From Solimonas sp040066175 (GTDB taxonomy: Bacteria; Pseudomonadota; Gammaproteobacteria; Nevskiales; Nevskiaceae), in the NCBI RefSeq assembly GCF_040066175.1, contig NZ_JBEAAM010000007.1, positions 1-64,000 of the forward strand: a DNA stretch of 64,000 bases, written 5' to 3'. The notes beneath the pieces are model-generated. The model did not search any database. It saw only the letters and a program-made list of their open reading frames with translations, and was not told where the DNA came from. Positions 1-8,032 of this stretch are shown piece by piece. The number at the start of each line of letters is the position of its first letter. Position 1 is the first letter of the stretch. The position numbers were made by a program, and so were the translations under genes.

Positions 1-1
1 C

Positions 2-646
2 GGCATCAAGGGCCTGTATCACCTCAATCTGGTCGACGAGGTCACCCAGTTCCAGTTCGTCGGCTCGGTCGAGCGCATCTCGGAGGCTTTCCTGCTGCCA
101 GTGCTCGAAGCCCTGATCGAGCGCTTCCCCTTCACCGTTCTGGGCTTTCATGCCGACAACGGCTCGGAGTACATCAATCACCGCGTCTGTGCCCTGCTCA
201 ACAAGCTCCACGTCCAGGAGTTCACCAAGTCGCGCGCGCGTCGCAGCAACGACAACGCCCTGGTCGAGTCCAAGAACGGCGCCGTCGTGCGCAAGCACTT
301 CGGCTACGCCCACATCCCGGGACGCTTCGCCGCCCGCGTCAACGACTTCGCCCAGAACGTGCTGTCGCCCTATCTGAACTTCCACCGCCCCTGCTTCTTC
401 CCCACCGAAGAGGTCGACGCCAAAGGCCGTATCCGCAAGCGCTATCGCTATGAGCAGATGATGACGCCCTACGACAAGCTCAAGTCGCTGCCCGACGCCG
501 GCCAGTACCTCAAGCACGGCATCTGCTTCGAAACTCTGGATGCCGTCGCCTTCTCAGTCAGCGACAATGACGCCGCCCGACGCCTCAATCAGGCTCGGGA
601 TCAGTTGTTCCTTTCCATCAGCAAAGCCCAGCGTCCCGCCGCCTGA
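2..646 (+). CDS. DDE-type transposase / integrase core, 5' truncated by window edge
   Basis: The frame is open from the first base, so the N-terminal part (normally a helix-turn-helix) lies outside the window. The visible 214 residues carry an rve-type catalytic core: a D-N-G-S-E-Y motif near base 157 supplies the second acidic residue, and the Glu of N-A-L-V-E-S-K-N-G near base 262 is the expected third catalytic acid. The C-terminal third resembles the tail of integrase-core transposases that recognise element ends. No internal stop is present, so the copy may be intact. The right-hand element boundary should lie between 647 and about 676, but I see no clear terminal inverted repeat there. 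The IS family is not assigned. Confidence 0.85.
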   Translation, partial: GIKGLYHLNLVDEVTQFQFVGSVERISEAFLLPVLEALIERFPFTVLGFHADNGSEYINHRVCALLNKLHVQEFTKSRARRSNDNALVESKNGAVVRKHFGYAHIPGRFAARVNDFAQNVLSPYLNFHRPCFFPTEEVDAKGRIRKRYRYEQMMTPYDKLKSLPDAGQYLKHGICFETLDAVAFSVSDNDAARRLNQARDQLFLSISKAQRPAA

Positions 647-676
647 CAGCCCCTCACTCAGACCCGCCCTTCAGGC

Positions 677-1129
677 TCATCTCTGGATTGGAAAGGACTC
701 CGTTTGCTGATTCGCCTGCAGCGCATCGCTGAGCCAGAAGCCGCCGACCATCGCCGCGACGAACAGCAGCGCCTGCCACGAACCGGTGGCGGCCAGGACG
801 AATCCGGGCCCCGGGCAGACCCCGCTCAGACCCCAGCCCAGACCGAACAGCGCGCTGCCGCCGATCAAGCCGGGCGTGATCGACCGCCGGTCCGGCAAGG
901 CCAGCGGAGCGCCGAGCAGGGCACGGCCGCGCCGGCGTGCCCAGGCGAACATCGGCAGGGTCACCGCGACGGCACCGCCCATGACGAAGGCCAGCGCCGG
1001 ATTCCACGCACCGGCCACATCGAGGAAACCGAGAACGTTCCGCGGATCGGTCATCCCGGACAGGATCAGACCGAAGCCGAACAGCAGGCCGGCGAAGGCG
1101 GGCAGGACGAAGGACAGGGTCGTGCGCAT
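677..1129 (-). CDS. YeeE/YedE-family (DUF6691) sulfur-compound transporter, second half-protein
   Basis: 150-residue hydrophobic protein with about four membrane segments and the motif G-L-S-G-V-C-P-G-P at residues 101-109, whose Cys105 is a hallmark of the YeeE/YedE thiosulfate-transport family. In this family two half-proteins are often encoded side by side, and the partner lies directly upstream (stop one base before this ATG), so translation is probably coupled. The ATG at 1129 is chosen because upstream in-frame residues are hydrophilic and overlap the partner gene. The C-terminal tail (residues 137-150) is polar and ends close to the insertion sequence. Substrate (thiosulfate or another sulfur species) is inferred from the family. 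Confidence 0.85.
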   Translation of the reverse strand: MRTTLSFVLPAFAGLLFGFGLILSGMTDPRNVLGFLDVAGAWNPALAFVMGGAVAVTLPMFAWARRRGRALLGAPLALPDRRSITPGLIGGSALFGLGWGLSGVCPGPGFVLAATGSWQALLFVAAMVGGFWLSDALQANQQTESFPIQR

Positions 1130-1130
1130 G

Positions 1131-1556
1131 TCAGGCCACTCCGATGACGTGGCGGACGAAGAACACGGTGATCGCGGCAACGCCCATGAAGGTGGCGACC
1201 GCCACCAGCGAGCGGATCGACCGGTTGCCCAGGCCGCAGACACCGTGGCCGCTGGTGCAGCCATTGGCGCGCCGCGTGCCGAAGCCGACCAGCAGGCCGG
1301 TGCCGATCAACAGCGGCACGGACAGATCCAGCGAAGCCGGCAGCGCGCGCCCGGTGGCACCCAGCCACAGCCACGGTGCGAGCAGCATCCCCACCAGGAA
1401 CCACGCGCGCCAGTGCCGCACGCCGGCATCGCCACGCGACAGCTGGGCGAGGATGCCGCTGATGCCGGCGATCTGGCCGCTGCCCAGCAAGAGCAGCGAC
1501 GCCGCTACGCCGATCAGTACGCCACCGGCCAGCGCCTGCAAGAAAACCGACTCCAT
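1131..1556 (-). CDS. YeeE/YedE-family sulfur-compound transporter, first half-protein
   Basis: 141-residue integral membrane protein with four or five hydrophobic segments. The motif N-G-C-T-S-G-H-G-V-C-G at residues 99-108 provides two cysteines (100 and 107) and a histidine typical of YeeE/YedE proteins, where conserved cysteines relay thiosulfate through the channel. It is first in a two-gene operon with the half-protein at 677-1129, separated by one base. Such pairs often sit with ArsR/BigR-type sulfide regulators or sulfur dioxygenases; none is visible here, although a small dyad lies upstream (1644-1656). Confidence 0.88.
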   Translation of the reverse strand: MESVFLQALAGGVLIGVAASLLLLGSGQIAGISGILAQLSRGDAGVRHWRAWFLVGMLLAPWLWLGATGRALPASLDLSVPLLIGTGLLVGFGTRRANGCTSGHGVCGLGNRSIRSLVAVATFMGVAAITVFFVRHVIGVA

Positions 1557-1678
1557 GGTTCCGTCCCGAAGCTGCGGATGAGGCCCGAAATGCTAGGCCA
1601 ATCATCCCCCGCAGGGAACGGATTTTTGAGAGCGGCTGGCCCTATCGATATTCGATTTTCGGCCGCGTCGCGCGGCCG
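1557..1678. other. Intergenic region with dyad and hairpin
   Basis: This gap contains a perfect short dyad ATCGA-TAT-TCGAT (1644-1656) and, adjoining the stop codon of the next minus-strand gene, a GC hairpin with 8-bp arms CGGCCGCG/CGCGGCCG and a TCG loop (1660-1678). The hairpin could end the minus-strand coiled-coil gene but lacks a T-run on that strand. The dyad resembles half-sites bound by ArsR-type repressors and sits upstream of the YeeE pair, so it could be an operator. Both readings are inference. Confidence 0.3.
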
Positions 1679-1948
1679 TCAGCGGCCGAGGGACTTGCGC
1701 ACGTTCTCGTAACCCTTGCGCAGCGCGTCGGCGAGCAGGCCGATGGCGCTCTCGGACTCGCGCGCTGCATCGGCACCAGCGTTCTCGGCGTTGGCGACCG
1801 CCACCTTGAGCACGTCCCACTTGCCTTCGAGATCCTGCCAGCGGTCGCGCATCTCCGCCTTGAACAGATGGGCCTGGAGTCCAAGCTCGTCGCGCAGCAG
1901 CGCAAGGAGTTTGAGATCGTTTTGCAATGCAACGCTGAGTCGGGACAT
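1679..1948 (-). CDS. Small hypothetical coiled-coil protein
   Basis: 89-residue, highly charged, helical protein with no signal peptide and no recognisable domain; heptad-like spacing of Leu/Ala through residues 1-60 suggests a coiled coil. The ATG at 1948 is chosen because GGAG lies six bases upstream; an ATG three codons earlier (1957) has no such site. It stands alone between the YeeE pair and a lipoprotein gene. Function unknown. Codon use and the SD support a real gene. Confidence 0.6.
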   Translation of the reverse strand: MSRLSVALQNDLKLLALLRDELGLQAHLFKAEMRDRWQDLEGKWDVLKVAVANAENAGADAARESESAIGLLADALRKGYENVRKSLGR

Positions 1949-2045
1949 GTCCGGCTCCATGAGAAGGTGAGGCCACTGTCCGGCATTGACGCCTGCGGTG
2001 CGTTGACCTGCATCAGAGACGCACGCCGCGGTCGCCACGGCAACG

Positions 2046-2073
2046 AAAAAGAGCCGGCCCTGCGGGCCGGCTC
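2046..2073 (-). terminator. Intrinsic terminator of the DUF4382 lipoprotein gene
   Basis: Perfect 9-bp inverted repeat GAGCCGGCC/GGCCGGCTC with a 5-base loop, followed on the minus strand by five T residues (AAAAA at 2046-2050 on the plus strand). It lies 18 bases past the minus-strand stop at 2091, the classic arrangement of a Rho-independent terminator. Confidence 0.85.
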
Positions 2074-2090
2074 CGCGGACTGCATCGACG

Positions 2091-3152
2091 TCAGGACGTC
2101 GATGCCGGCGTCGCGGTGGGTTCGGGTGTCTCGGTGGGCTCCGGGCTCGCCGTCGGTTCGGGCGATGCGGTCGGCGCCGGACTGGCCGTCGGCTCGGGCG
2201 ACGCGGTCGGCGCGGGACTGGCCGTCGGCTGGGCTCCCAGCGTGAAGTCGCGCGTCGTCGTCTGGCCCGCGGCGATGGCGACGTCCGTGGTGCCGCTGAA
2301 GGCGATGTTCTCACTGGCTTCGGCGGTGTCGTCACCGGCCTGGCAGGTCAGCGCAGCGGTGTAGTCGCCGGCGAGCAGGAAGCCGACCGCATAGCCGAAG
2401 TCGCCGGAACCATCGTCCTTGGGCGCCAGCAAGGCGGAAGTCAGCGGTTCCGGGAACGCGCCATCGACATCGTCGGGCACGACGCCGCTGCCGCTGTACA
2501 CATAGACGGCGGCGCCGGCGCCGGTGACCGGATCGGCCGTGCAGCCGGCCTGCTGCAACAGGCCGGCGTCCACCGTGCCGGCCAGCGTGCCGACCTGGGC
2601 GTTATCGACGACGCGCAGCACCGGCCGGAGGTTGTAGCAGCCGGTCGCGCCGCGCTCGGCGATGGACTTGCGCAGGTCGAAATCGACCGTGTACGAGGCG
2701 GTGCCGCCCTGGGCCACCGTGATCGGTCCCATGACCTTGAGCCCGGACGCGCCGCCGCTCGGCACGATCAGCGGGTAGTCGGTCCCGTCGATCGTGATGT
2801 AGGAGGCATAGTCGCCGGTCAGGTTGTTGCAGCTGGCATTCGCGGTATCGATGATCAGGCGCACCTGGTCATACACACCGACCGGCACGGCCTCGCCTTC
2901 CACCAGGAACGTGCTCTGCTGCCCCTGCAACTGCAGCAGGTCGATGCTCTTGGGCGGGTCGAACGTGAAGCTCTGGCGCACGCCGCCGCCGCTGTCGAGC
3001 AGCTGCAGTCCGGTGAAAGTCACCACCACCGCATCGGCCGAATCGACGGGCGCATCGGTGATGGCGATCGACAGCCGTGCCGGCCCGTCGTTGCCGCTGT
3101 TGCAGCCCACCAAGGCAAGCGCCACCAAGGCGCTGCCGATGCTCTTGTTCAT
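2091..3152 (-). CDS. DUF4382-domain lipoprotein with Pro-rich hexapeptide tail
   Basis: 353-residue predicted lipoprotein. The start at 3152 is supported by a perfect AGGAGG upstream and by the signal peptide it creates, with a lipobox ending at Cys17 (A-L-V-G-C). Residues ~24-180 match the DUF4382 family (starts L-S-I-A-I-T-D-A-P), a beta-sandwich domain of unknown role in cell-surface proteins. A second carboxypeptidase-regulatory-like beta region follows. The last ~45 residues are seven copies of a P-T-A-S-P-[AE] hexapeptide, probably an extended wall- or surface-spanning spacer. An intrinsic terminator follows. Single-gene unit; ligand unknown. Confidence 0.85.
   Translation of the reverse strand: MNKSIGSALVALALVGCNSGNDGPARLSIAITDAPVDSADAVVVTFTGLQLLDSGGGVRQSFTFDPPKSIDLLQLQGQQSTFLVEGEAVPVGVYDQVRLIIDTANASCNNLTGDYASYITIDGTDYPLIVPSGGASGLKVMGPITVAQGGTASYTVDFDLRKSIAERGATGCYNLRPVLRVVDNAQVGTLAGTVDAGLLQQAGCTADPVTGAGAAVYVYSGSGVVPDDVDGAFPEPLTSALLAPKDDGSGDFGYAVGFLLAGDYTAALTCQAGDDTAEASENIAFSGTTDVAIAAGQTTTRDFTLGAQPTASPAPTASPEPTASPAPTASPEPTASPEPTETPEPTATPASTS
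2103..2228 (-). repeat. Tandem 18-bp repeat encoding P-T-A-S-P-[AE]
   Basis: Seven in-frame 18-bp units encode the C-terminal tail of the DUF4382 lipoprotein. Units alternate P-T-A-S-P-A and P-T-A-S-P-E; the last two are diverged (P-T-E-T-P-E, P-T-A-T-P-A). In-frame copy-number change by slippage would alter tail length without breaking the protein. Confidence 0.9.
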
Positions 3153-3367
3153 GCTCACGGCTTTCCTCCTGCTTCGATTCCTGTTCATGGGTACCGGCCG
3201 TCTGGCGGCGGCCCGGCCGCCGGTCATTCCCTCGACCGGCACCATTACGTTCAATCTTCTACCCGTCCGATGAACCGTCACTGACCGACATCAATGCGCC
3301 GCGCCGGCGGCCGCAGCGGAGTATGCTCGTCCGGTCGCCGTCCGGGCACACACGCATGGGGACTCAC

Positions 3368-3784
3368 ATGGCCAAGGGCATCCGCAAGGTGAACACTTAT
3401 GTGCTGCACGCCAACGACAGGCCCGGCGAGGGTGCCCACCTGCTCAAGACGCTCAAGAAGCACGACGTGAACCTGCTGGCCCTGACCGCGTTCCCGGCCG
3501 GTGCCGGCGGCTCGCAGGTGGAACTGATCCCGCAGGACTCGGCGGAACTGGAAGCGGTCGCGCGGCGCTACGGCTGGAAGCTGTCGAAGAAGAAGACCGG
3601 CTTTCTCGCGCAGGGCCGCGACCGTGCCGGTGCGCTGGGCAAGCTCGCGGAGAAGCTCGGCAAGGCCGGCATCAACATCACGGCGGTGGATGCGATCGCC
3701 GCGGGCGCGGACCGCTACGGCGCCGTGTTCTGGGTGCGGCCCAAGGATCTGGACAAGGCCGCCACCGTGCTCGGCGCCCGCTGA
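3368..3784 (+). CDS. ACT-domain-like protein
   Basis: 138-residue soluble protein built of two ACT-like beta-alpha-beta-beta-alpha-beta halves (residues ~8-65 and ~75-135; the second contains G-R-D-R-A-G-A-L-G-K-L, like ACT motifs that bind small regulators). It has no fused catalytic domain, so it is probably a ligand sensor. Start ATG at 3368 follows GGGGA; an ATG at 3356 is possible but less well spaced. It is divergent from the lipoprotein and ten bases upstream of the YcgL gene, likely one transcript. Ligand unknown. Confidence 0.7.
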   Translation: MAKGIRKVNTYVLHANDRPGEGAHLLKTLKKHDVNLLALTAFPAGAGGSQVELIPQDSAELEAVARRYGWKLSKKKTGFLAQGRDRAGALGKLAEKLGKAGINITAVDAIAAGADRYGAVFWVRPKDLDKAATVLGAR

Positions 3785-3793
3785 TCGCCCACC

Positions 3794-4087
3794 GTGTCAT
3801 CGGAGATTCCGCCACCAGCGCCCATCGACTGCCAGGTGTATCGCTGCAGCCGCCAGCACGAGATGTACGTCTATCTGCGCGCGGACCTGACGACCGAGCA
3901 CCTGCCGGCGGAGCTGCTGCAGCGCACCGGCCGGCTCTCGCCCGTCATGGCACTGACGCTGCACCCGCGGCGGCGACTCGCGCGCGCCGACGTCGGCACC
4001 GTGATCGAGCGGCTGCGTGCGGTCGGCTGGTATCTGCAGTTGCCGCCGCGCGACGGCGTGGACGCACACCTGCATTTCGGCGACTGA
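3794..4087 (+). CDS. YcgL-family protein
   Basis: 97 residues matching the small YcgL family: starts near C-Q-V-Y-R-C-S-R (residues 13-20) then E-M-Y-V-Y-L, and later L-T-L-H-P-R-R-R-L. The family is almost confined to Gammaproteobacteria, supporting the class assignment; its function is not established. A GTG start at 3794 is used, ten bases after the ACT gene. The next gene begins 54 bases later. Confidence 0.85.
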   Translation: MSSEIPPPAPIDCQVYRCSRQHEMYVYLRADLTTEHLPAELLQRTGRLSPVMALTLHPRRRLARADVGTVIERLRAVGWYLQLPPRDGVDAHLHFGD

Positions 4088-4141
4088 TGCCGGGACGTCC
4101 GGGCAGCGTGGTAACGTACCGGCAGTTAGCCGGAGCGGACG

Positions 4142-4513
4142 ATGCACTGGATCAACCTGTCGTTGCTGCTGATCCTCGCGGCGGGACTGATCATGCTGTG
4201 GCGCCGGCTCGGCCGCTACCGCGCGCTGCTGGCGACGCTGCAGGAGGACCACCGCGCGCTGGCCGGCACTTGGGGCCGGCTGCCGCCCGATGCCGCGGAG
4301 CTGCTGGCCCAGCAGCGCACGGCCGTGATCAGCATCGAGATCCTCAATCCCATCGAGCTGGCGGCGCAGGAATCCGAGTTCGCCGGACCGATCAGCACGA
4401 TCGCCCCCAACCTGATCCGCCGGATCGTCTACCAGAAGACCGCCGCGATCCTGCGCACCGAGCTCAGCGAAAAGGGCGTGCAGGCCGACGTCAAGGTCCA
4501 TGGCCTGGCTTGA
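4142..4513 (+). CDS. Hypothetical membrane-anchored protein
   Basis: 123 residues: one N-terminal transmembrane helix (residues ~4-20), then a soluble domain with a conserved-looking central segment (residues ~60-105, I-S-I-E-I-L-N-P-I-E). Probably anchored in the inner membrane with the domain in the cytoplasm. It overlaps the next membrane-anchored gene by 14 bases, so the two are co-translated and may act together. No assigned family; function unknown. Confidence 0.75.
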   Translation: MHWINLSLLLILAAGLIMLWRRLGRYRALLATLQEDHRALAGTWGRLPPDAAELLAQQRTAVISIEILNPIELAAQESEFAGPISTIAPNLIRRIVYQKTAAILRTELSEKGVQADVKVHGLA

Positions 4514-4946
4514 ACTGGCGCTCATTCTCGGCGCGGCCGCGGCGCTGACGCTCGCCGCCCGGCGCGTGCGGGCGTTCGAGCGCGCGGTCGAACAGGACGC
4601 CGCGCAGCTGCGCCGCGACGCGGCCCTGCTGATCGAGGCGCGGCGGCTGCGCGAGATGCAGAACCGCCTCGCCGGCGCGCAGCGGCTCGCCGAGACCGCG
4701 ATCGACACCGGCACCGCGACCGTGCGCGCCGTGCATCGGGGCATCTCGCGCATCCCCTTCGGCATCCTCGAAGCCATCCCGGTCACGCGCGACGCCACCC
4801 GCATCGTGCGGCAGACGCACGACCTGATCTCGGACGCCGTCTATGGCACGATCCGCGGCGTCAACAAGGCGGCCGGAGAAGTGACCCGCACCGTGATCGG
4901 CACGCCGTCGAGACGCAAGCCGGACGCCAGTCCCGACGCGTCCTGA
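4500..4946 (+). CDS. Hypothetical membrane-anchored helical protein
   Basis: 148 residues with a short N-terminal hydrophobic helix (residues 3-19), a long charged helical stretch rich in Arg/Glu/Ala (residues ~20-60, likely coiled coil), then a moderately conserved-looking domain containing G-I-S-R-I-P-F-G-I-L-E near residue 80. It overlaps the preceding gene by 14 bases, implying coupled expression. Function unknown. Confidence 0.75.
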   Translation: MAWLELALILGAAAALTLAARRVRAFERAVEQDAAQLRRDAALLIEARRLREMQNRLAGAQRLAETAIDTGTATVRAVHRGISRIPFGILEAIPVTRDATRIVRQTHDLISDAVYGTIRGVNKAAGEVTRTVIGTPSRRKPDASPDAS

Positions 4947-4988
4947 ACTGTCACACGGGCGTGCGGCCATCGCCGCTATGATCGCGCG

Positions 4989-6062
4989 ATGGCGCACGTC
5001 CTCCACAGCCCGTTCAGCGGCGGCGACAATCCCGAACTCGAAGCCATCCAGTCGCTGATCCGGCGCGCCGGCCGCCATCTGCGCAGCGATATCGTCCACG
5101 AGGTCGCGGCCGGCCGCGAACGGCTGCCGGTGTATTGCTTGGAACTGGGCGCGACGGCTGCGGAGGTGCCGGCAGTCGGATTCTTCGGCGGCGTCCACGG
5201 CGTCGAGCGCATCGGCTCGCACGTGCTGCTCGCCTATCTGCAGAGCCTGGTCGAACGCCTCGAATGGGACGAGCTGCTGCATGAGACGCTGCGCCGCGTC
5301 CGCCTGGTGTTCATGCCGGTGGTCAACCCCGGCGGCATGCGCCGCCGGACACGCGCAAACCCGTCCGGCGTCGATCTGATGCGCAACGCGCCGGTCGAGG
5401 CCGATCACAGCGTGCCGTGGCCGCTCGGCGGCCAGCGCCTGTCGCCGCTGCTGCCCTGGTACCGCGGCCGGCGCGACGCCGACATGCAGCCCGAGGCACA
5501 GGCGCTGTGCCGCGTCGTCGAGGAACGCCTGCTGCCGCACCGCTTCAGCCTGACGCTGGACTGCCATTCCGGCTTCGGCATGACCGACCGCATCTGGTTT
5601 CCCTACGCGCGCAGCCGCCAGCCGATCGACTGCCTCGCCGACATCTACACGCTGCGCAACCTGTTCCACAGTGCGCATCCTTACCACCACTTCTACCTGA
5701 TCGAGCCGCAGGCGCGCCGCTACACCACGCACGGCGACCTGTGGGACTACCTCTACGACCGCAGCCGGGCGCGCGGCAGCCGCCGCTTCATTCCGCTGAC
5801 GCTGGAGATGGGCTCGTGGCTGTGGGTGAAGAAGCGCCCGGCGCAGGCGTTCTCGATGCTCGGCATCTTCAATCCGATCGCCCCGCACCGGCACCAGCGC
5901 ATCCTGCGCAAACACCTCACGCTGTTCGATTTCCTGATCCGCGCCGCGACCTCGCACCAGCGCTGGTTGCCGGACAATACGCGCCGCCACGCACTGCACG
6001 AGTCGGCACGCACCTACTGGTACGATCCGCAGCCGCGGCCGCCGGCACCGCTGCATGGTTGA
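4989..6062 (+). CDS. M14-family zinc carboxypeptidase-like protein
   Basis: 357-residue cytoplasmic protein without signal peptide. Zinc-ligand pattern of the M14 fold is visible: H70-G-V-E73 (HxxE) and H193 in D-C-H-S-G-F, with a candidate catalytic Glu at 273 in T-L-E-M-G-S. N-P-G-G at 113-116 and D-L-M-R-N at 129-133 match the substrate-binding loop of M14 peptidases. Family members remove C-terminal or amide-linked residues, including from peptidoglycan peptides; the substrate here is unknown. It overlaps the downstream PHP gene by 8 bases. Confidence 0.85.
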   Translation: MAHVLHSPFSGGDNPELEAIQSLIRRAGRHLRSDIVHEVAAGRERLPVYCLELGATAAEVPAVGFFGGVHGVERIGSHVLLAYLQSLVERLEWDELLHETLRRVRLVFMPVVNPGGMRRRTRANPSGVDLMRNAPVEADHSVPWPLGGQRLSPLLPWYRGRRDADMQPEAQALCRVVEERLLPHRFSLTLDCHSGFGMTDRIWFPYARSRQPIDCLADIYTLRNLFHSAHPYHHFYLIEPQARRYTTHGDLWDYLYDRSRARGSRRFIPLTLEMGSWLWVKKRPAQAFSMLGIFNPIAPHRHQRILRKHLTLFDFLIRAATSHQRWLPDNTRRHALHESARTYWYDPQPRPPAPLHG

Positions 6063-6912
6063 GGCCACCGCCCGCGCGGGATCGACGGTCGATCTGCATG
6101 CGCATTCCACCGCCTCCGACGGCGAGCTGACGCCCGCCGCGCTGGTCGCCCGGGCCGCCGGTGCGGGCGTGCGCATGCTGGCCCTGACCGACCACGACAG
6201 CGTGGCCGGCATCGAAGCGGCGCAGCAGGAAGCGCGCCGTCACGGCCTGCACCTGGTGCCGGGCGTCGAGCTGTCCGTGACCTGGGAGCGGCGCACGCTG
6301 CACCTCGTCGGCCTGGGCATCGATCCGACTGCCCGCGCGCTGCACGACGGACTCGCGCTGCTGCAGCAACGCCGCGCGGCGCGCGCTCGGGCCGTCGCGG
6401 CGAAGATCGAACGCCTGGGCGTCGCCGACGCCCTGGCGCGCGCCGAGGCGCTGGCCGCCGGCGGCCAGATCACGCGCAGCCACTTCGCGCGCCTGCTCAT
6501 CGACGCCGGCATCTGCCGCGACGCCAAGCGCGCCTTCCGCCGCTATCTGGCCAACGGCAAGGCGGCCTACGTCGCCACGCAGTGGGCCGAACTCGATCAG
6601 GCGCTGGACTGGATCAAGTCTGCGGGCGGGCTCGCAGTGCTCGCCCATCCGCGGCGCTATACGCTGGGCACGAGCGCACGCGGCCGCCTGCTCGCTCAGT
6701 TCCGCGCGCTGGGCGGCGACGGCATCGAGGTCTGCTGTGGCAACTCGGCTGCCGCCGAGATCCAGTCCAGCGCGCGCGAGGCGCGGGAACACGGGCTGGC
6801 CGGCTCGGTCGCGTCCGACTTCCACGGCTGCCTGCAGCCGTGGAACCGCCTGGGCGGCGTCGCCGCCCTCCCCGACGGCATCGCACCGATCGCCGAGCAT
6901 CTCGACGCCTGA
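6055..6912 (+). CDS. rnm: PHP-domain phosphoesterase, RNase AM (YciV) type
   Basis: 285 residues. PHP metal motifs are intact: H15-x-H17, D22, T-D-H-D at 45-48, E72 in P-G-V-E-L-S, H83, and H-P near residue 202. Length and order match YciV/RNase AM, a 5'-3' exonuclease and 3',5'-bisphosphate phosphatase acting on short RNA and pAp in the cytoplasm. The start overlaps the M14 peptidase stop region by 8 bases, indicating an operon. Family assignment is strong; the precise substrate is inferred. Confidence 0.85.
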   Translation: MVEATARAGSTVDLHAHSTASDGELTPAALVARAAGAGVRMLALTDHDSVAGIEAAQQEARRHGLHLVPGVELSVTWERRTLHLVGLGIDPTARALHDGLALLQQRRAARARAVAAKIERLGVADALARAEALAAGGQITRSHFARLLIDAGICRDAKRAFRRYLANGKAAYVATQWAELDQALDWIKSAGGLAVLAHPRRYTLGTSARGRLLAQFRALGGDGIEVCCGNSAAAEIQSSAREAREHGLAGSVASDFHGCLQPWNRLGGVAALPDGIAPIAEHLDA

Positions 6913-6961
6913 GACCCCGGGGCGGCACACTTCGCGCTCCCGCCAGCATGCGAACCGACTC

Positions 6962-7579
6962 ATGGGCTTCTACGACCGTCACATCCTGCCGCACCTGATC
7001 GACTGCGCCTGCGGCATGGGCGATGTGATGAAAGCACGCGCGCAGATCGTGCCGCGCGCCCGCGGCCGCGTGCTGGAGATCGGCATCGGCAGCGGACTCA
7101 ATCTGGCGTTCTACGATCCTTCGAGAGTCACCCACATCTTCGGCGTCGATCCGTCCGCCGAGATGCAGGCCAAGGCGCGCCGGCGCGCGGCCGGCATCGC
7201 GATCCCGGTCGAGATGGTGCCGCTGGAACTGGAGCGCATCGGCGCCGACAGCGCCAGCTTCGACACGGTGGTCACCACCTTCACGCTGTGCACGATTCCC
7301 GATCCGGTGCCGGCACTCGTGGAAATGCGCCGCGTCCTCAAGCCGGACGGCGAGCTGCTGTTCTGCGAACACGGCCTGGCGCCGGAGCCGGCGGTGCGCG
7401 GCTGGCAGAACCGCCTGACGCCGCTGTGGAAACCGCTCGCCGGCGGCTGCCACCTCAACCGCGACATCCCCGCGCTGATCGAAGCCGGCGGATTCCGCAT
7501 CGCCGAGCTGGATGCGCACTATCTGCCCGGTCCGCGGCCGATGACCTATGTCTATTCCGGGGTCGCCAGGGCGGCCTGA
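6962..7579 (+). CDS. Class I SAM-dependent methyltransferase
   Basis: 205 residues. SAM-binding motif I is V-L-E-I-G-I-G-S-G (residues ~37-45), followed by G-V-D-P-S (motif II acidic end) and the T-L-C-T-I-P-D-P post-motif. The N-terminal M-G-F-Y-D-R-H-I-L-P and the C-terminal Y-L-P-G-P-R-P-M-T-Y match bacterial members related to METTL7/UbiE-like enzymes. The substrate is unknown. Start chosen at the first ATG after the rnm stop, 50 bases downstream. Confidence 0.85.
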   Translation: MGFYDRHILPHLIDCACGMGDVMKARAQIVPRARGRVLEIGIGSGLNLAFYDPSRVTHIFGVDPSAEMQAKARRRAAGIAIPVEMVPLELERIGADSASFDTVVTTFTLCTIPDPVPALVEMRRVLKPDGELLFCEHGLAPEPAVRGWQNRLTPLWKPLAGGCHLNRDIPALIEAGGFRIAELDAHYLPGPRPMTYVYSGVARAA

Positions 7580-7633
7580 GGGCGACTCTTCGCGGGTTAC
7601 GATGACCCATCGACACAACGCGGCGTATCACAG

Positions 7634-8032
7634 ATGAACGACCAACGGAACACGCACAGCCTGGTCATCGGCTATCTCCTGTGGATCTTCGGCTTCATGG
7701 GCGCGCACCGCTTCTACTACGGCCGACCGATCAGCGGCACGATCTGGTTCTTCACGCTGGGCCTGTTCCTCGTCGGCTGGATCATCGACCTGTTCCTGAT
7801 CCCGGCGATGGACCGCAGCGCCGATCGCCGGTACCAGCCCGGCCCTAACGACTACTCCGTCGCCTGGCTGCTGCTGACCTTCCTCGGCGTGTTCGGCATC
7901 CACCGCTTCTACATGGGCAAGTGGATCACCGGCATCCTCTACCTGTGCACGATCGGCCTGCTTGGCCTCGGCATCCTCTACGACTACTGGACGCTCAACG
8001 GCCAGATCGACGAGATCAATCGCGCGGCATAG
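7634..8032 (+). CDS. TM2-domain membrane protein
   Basis: 132 residues, two TM2-type modules in tandem: each has a Gly-rich transmembrane segment followed by a G-x-H-R-F-Y-x-G loop (G-A-H-R-F-Y-Y-G at ~23 and G-I-H-R-F-Y-M-G at ~88) and a second helix. About four membrane spans. TM2 proteins occur in the inner membrane, function generally unknown. Its 3' end overlaps the convergent dinB gene by 17 bases. Confidence 0.88.
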   Translation: MNDQRNTHSLVIGYLLWIFGFMGAHRFYYGRPISGTIWFFTLGLFLVGWIIDLFLIPAMDRSADRRYQPGPNDYSVAWLLLTFLGVFGIHRFYMGKWITGILYLCTIGLLGLGILYDYWTLNGQIDEINRAA

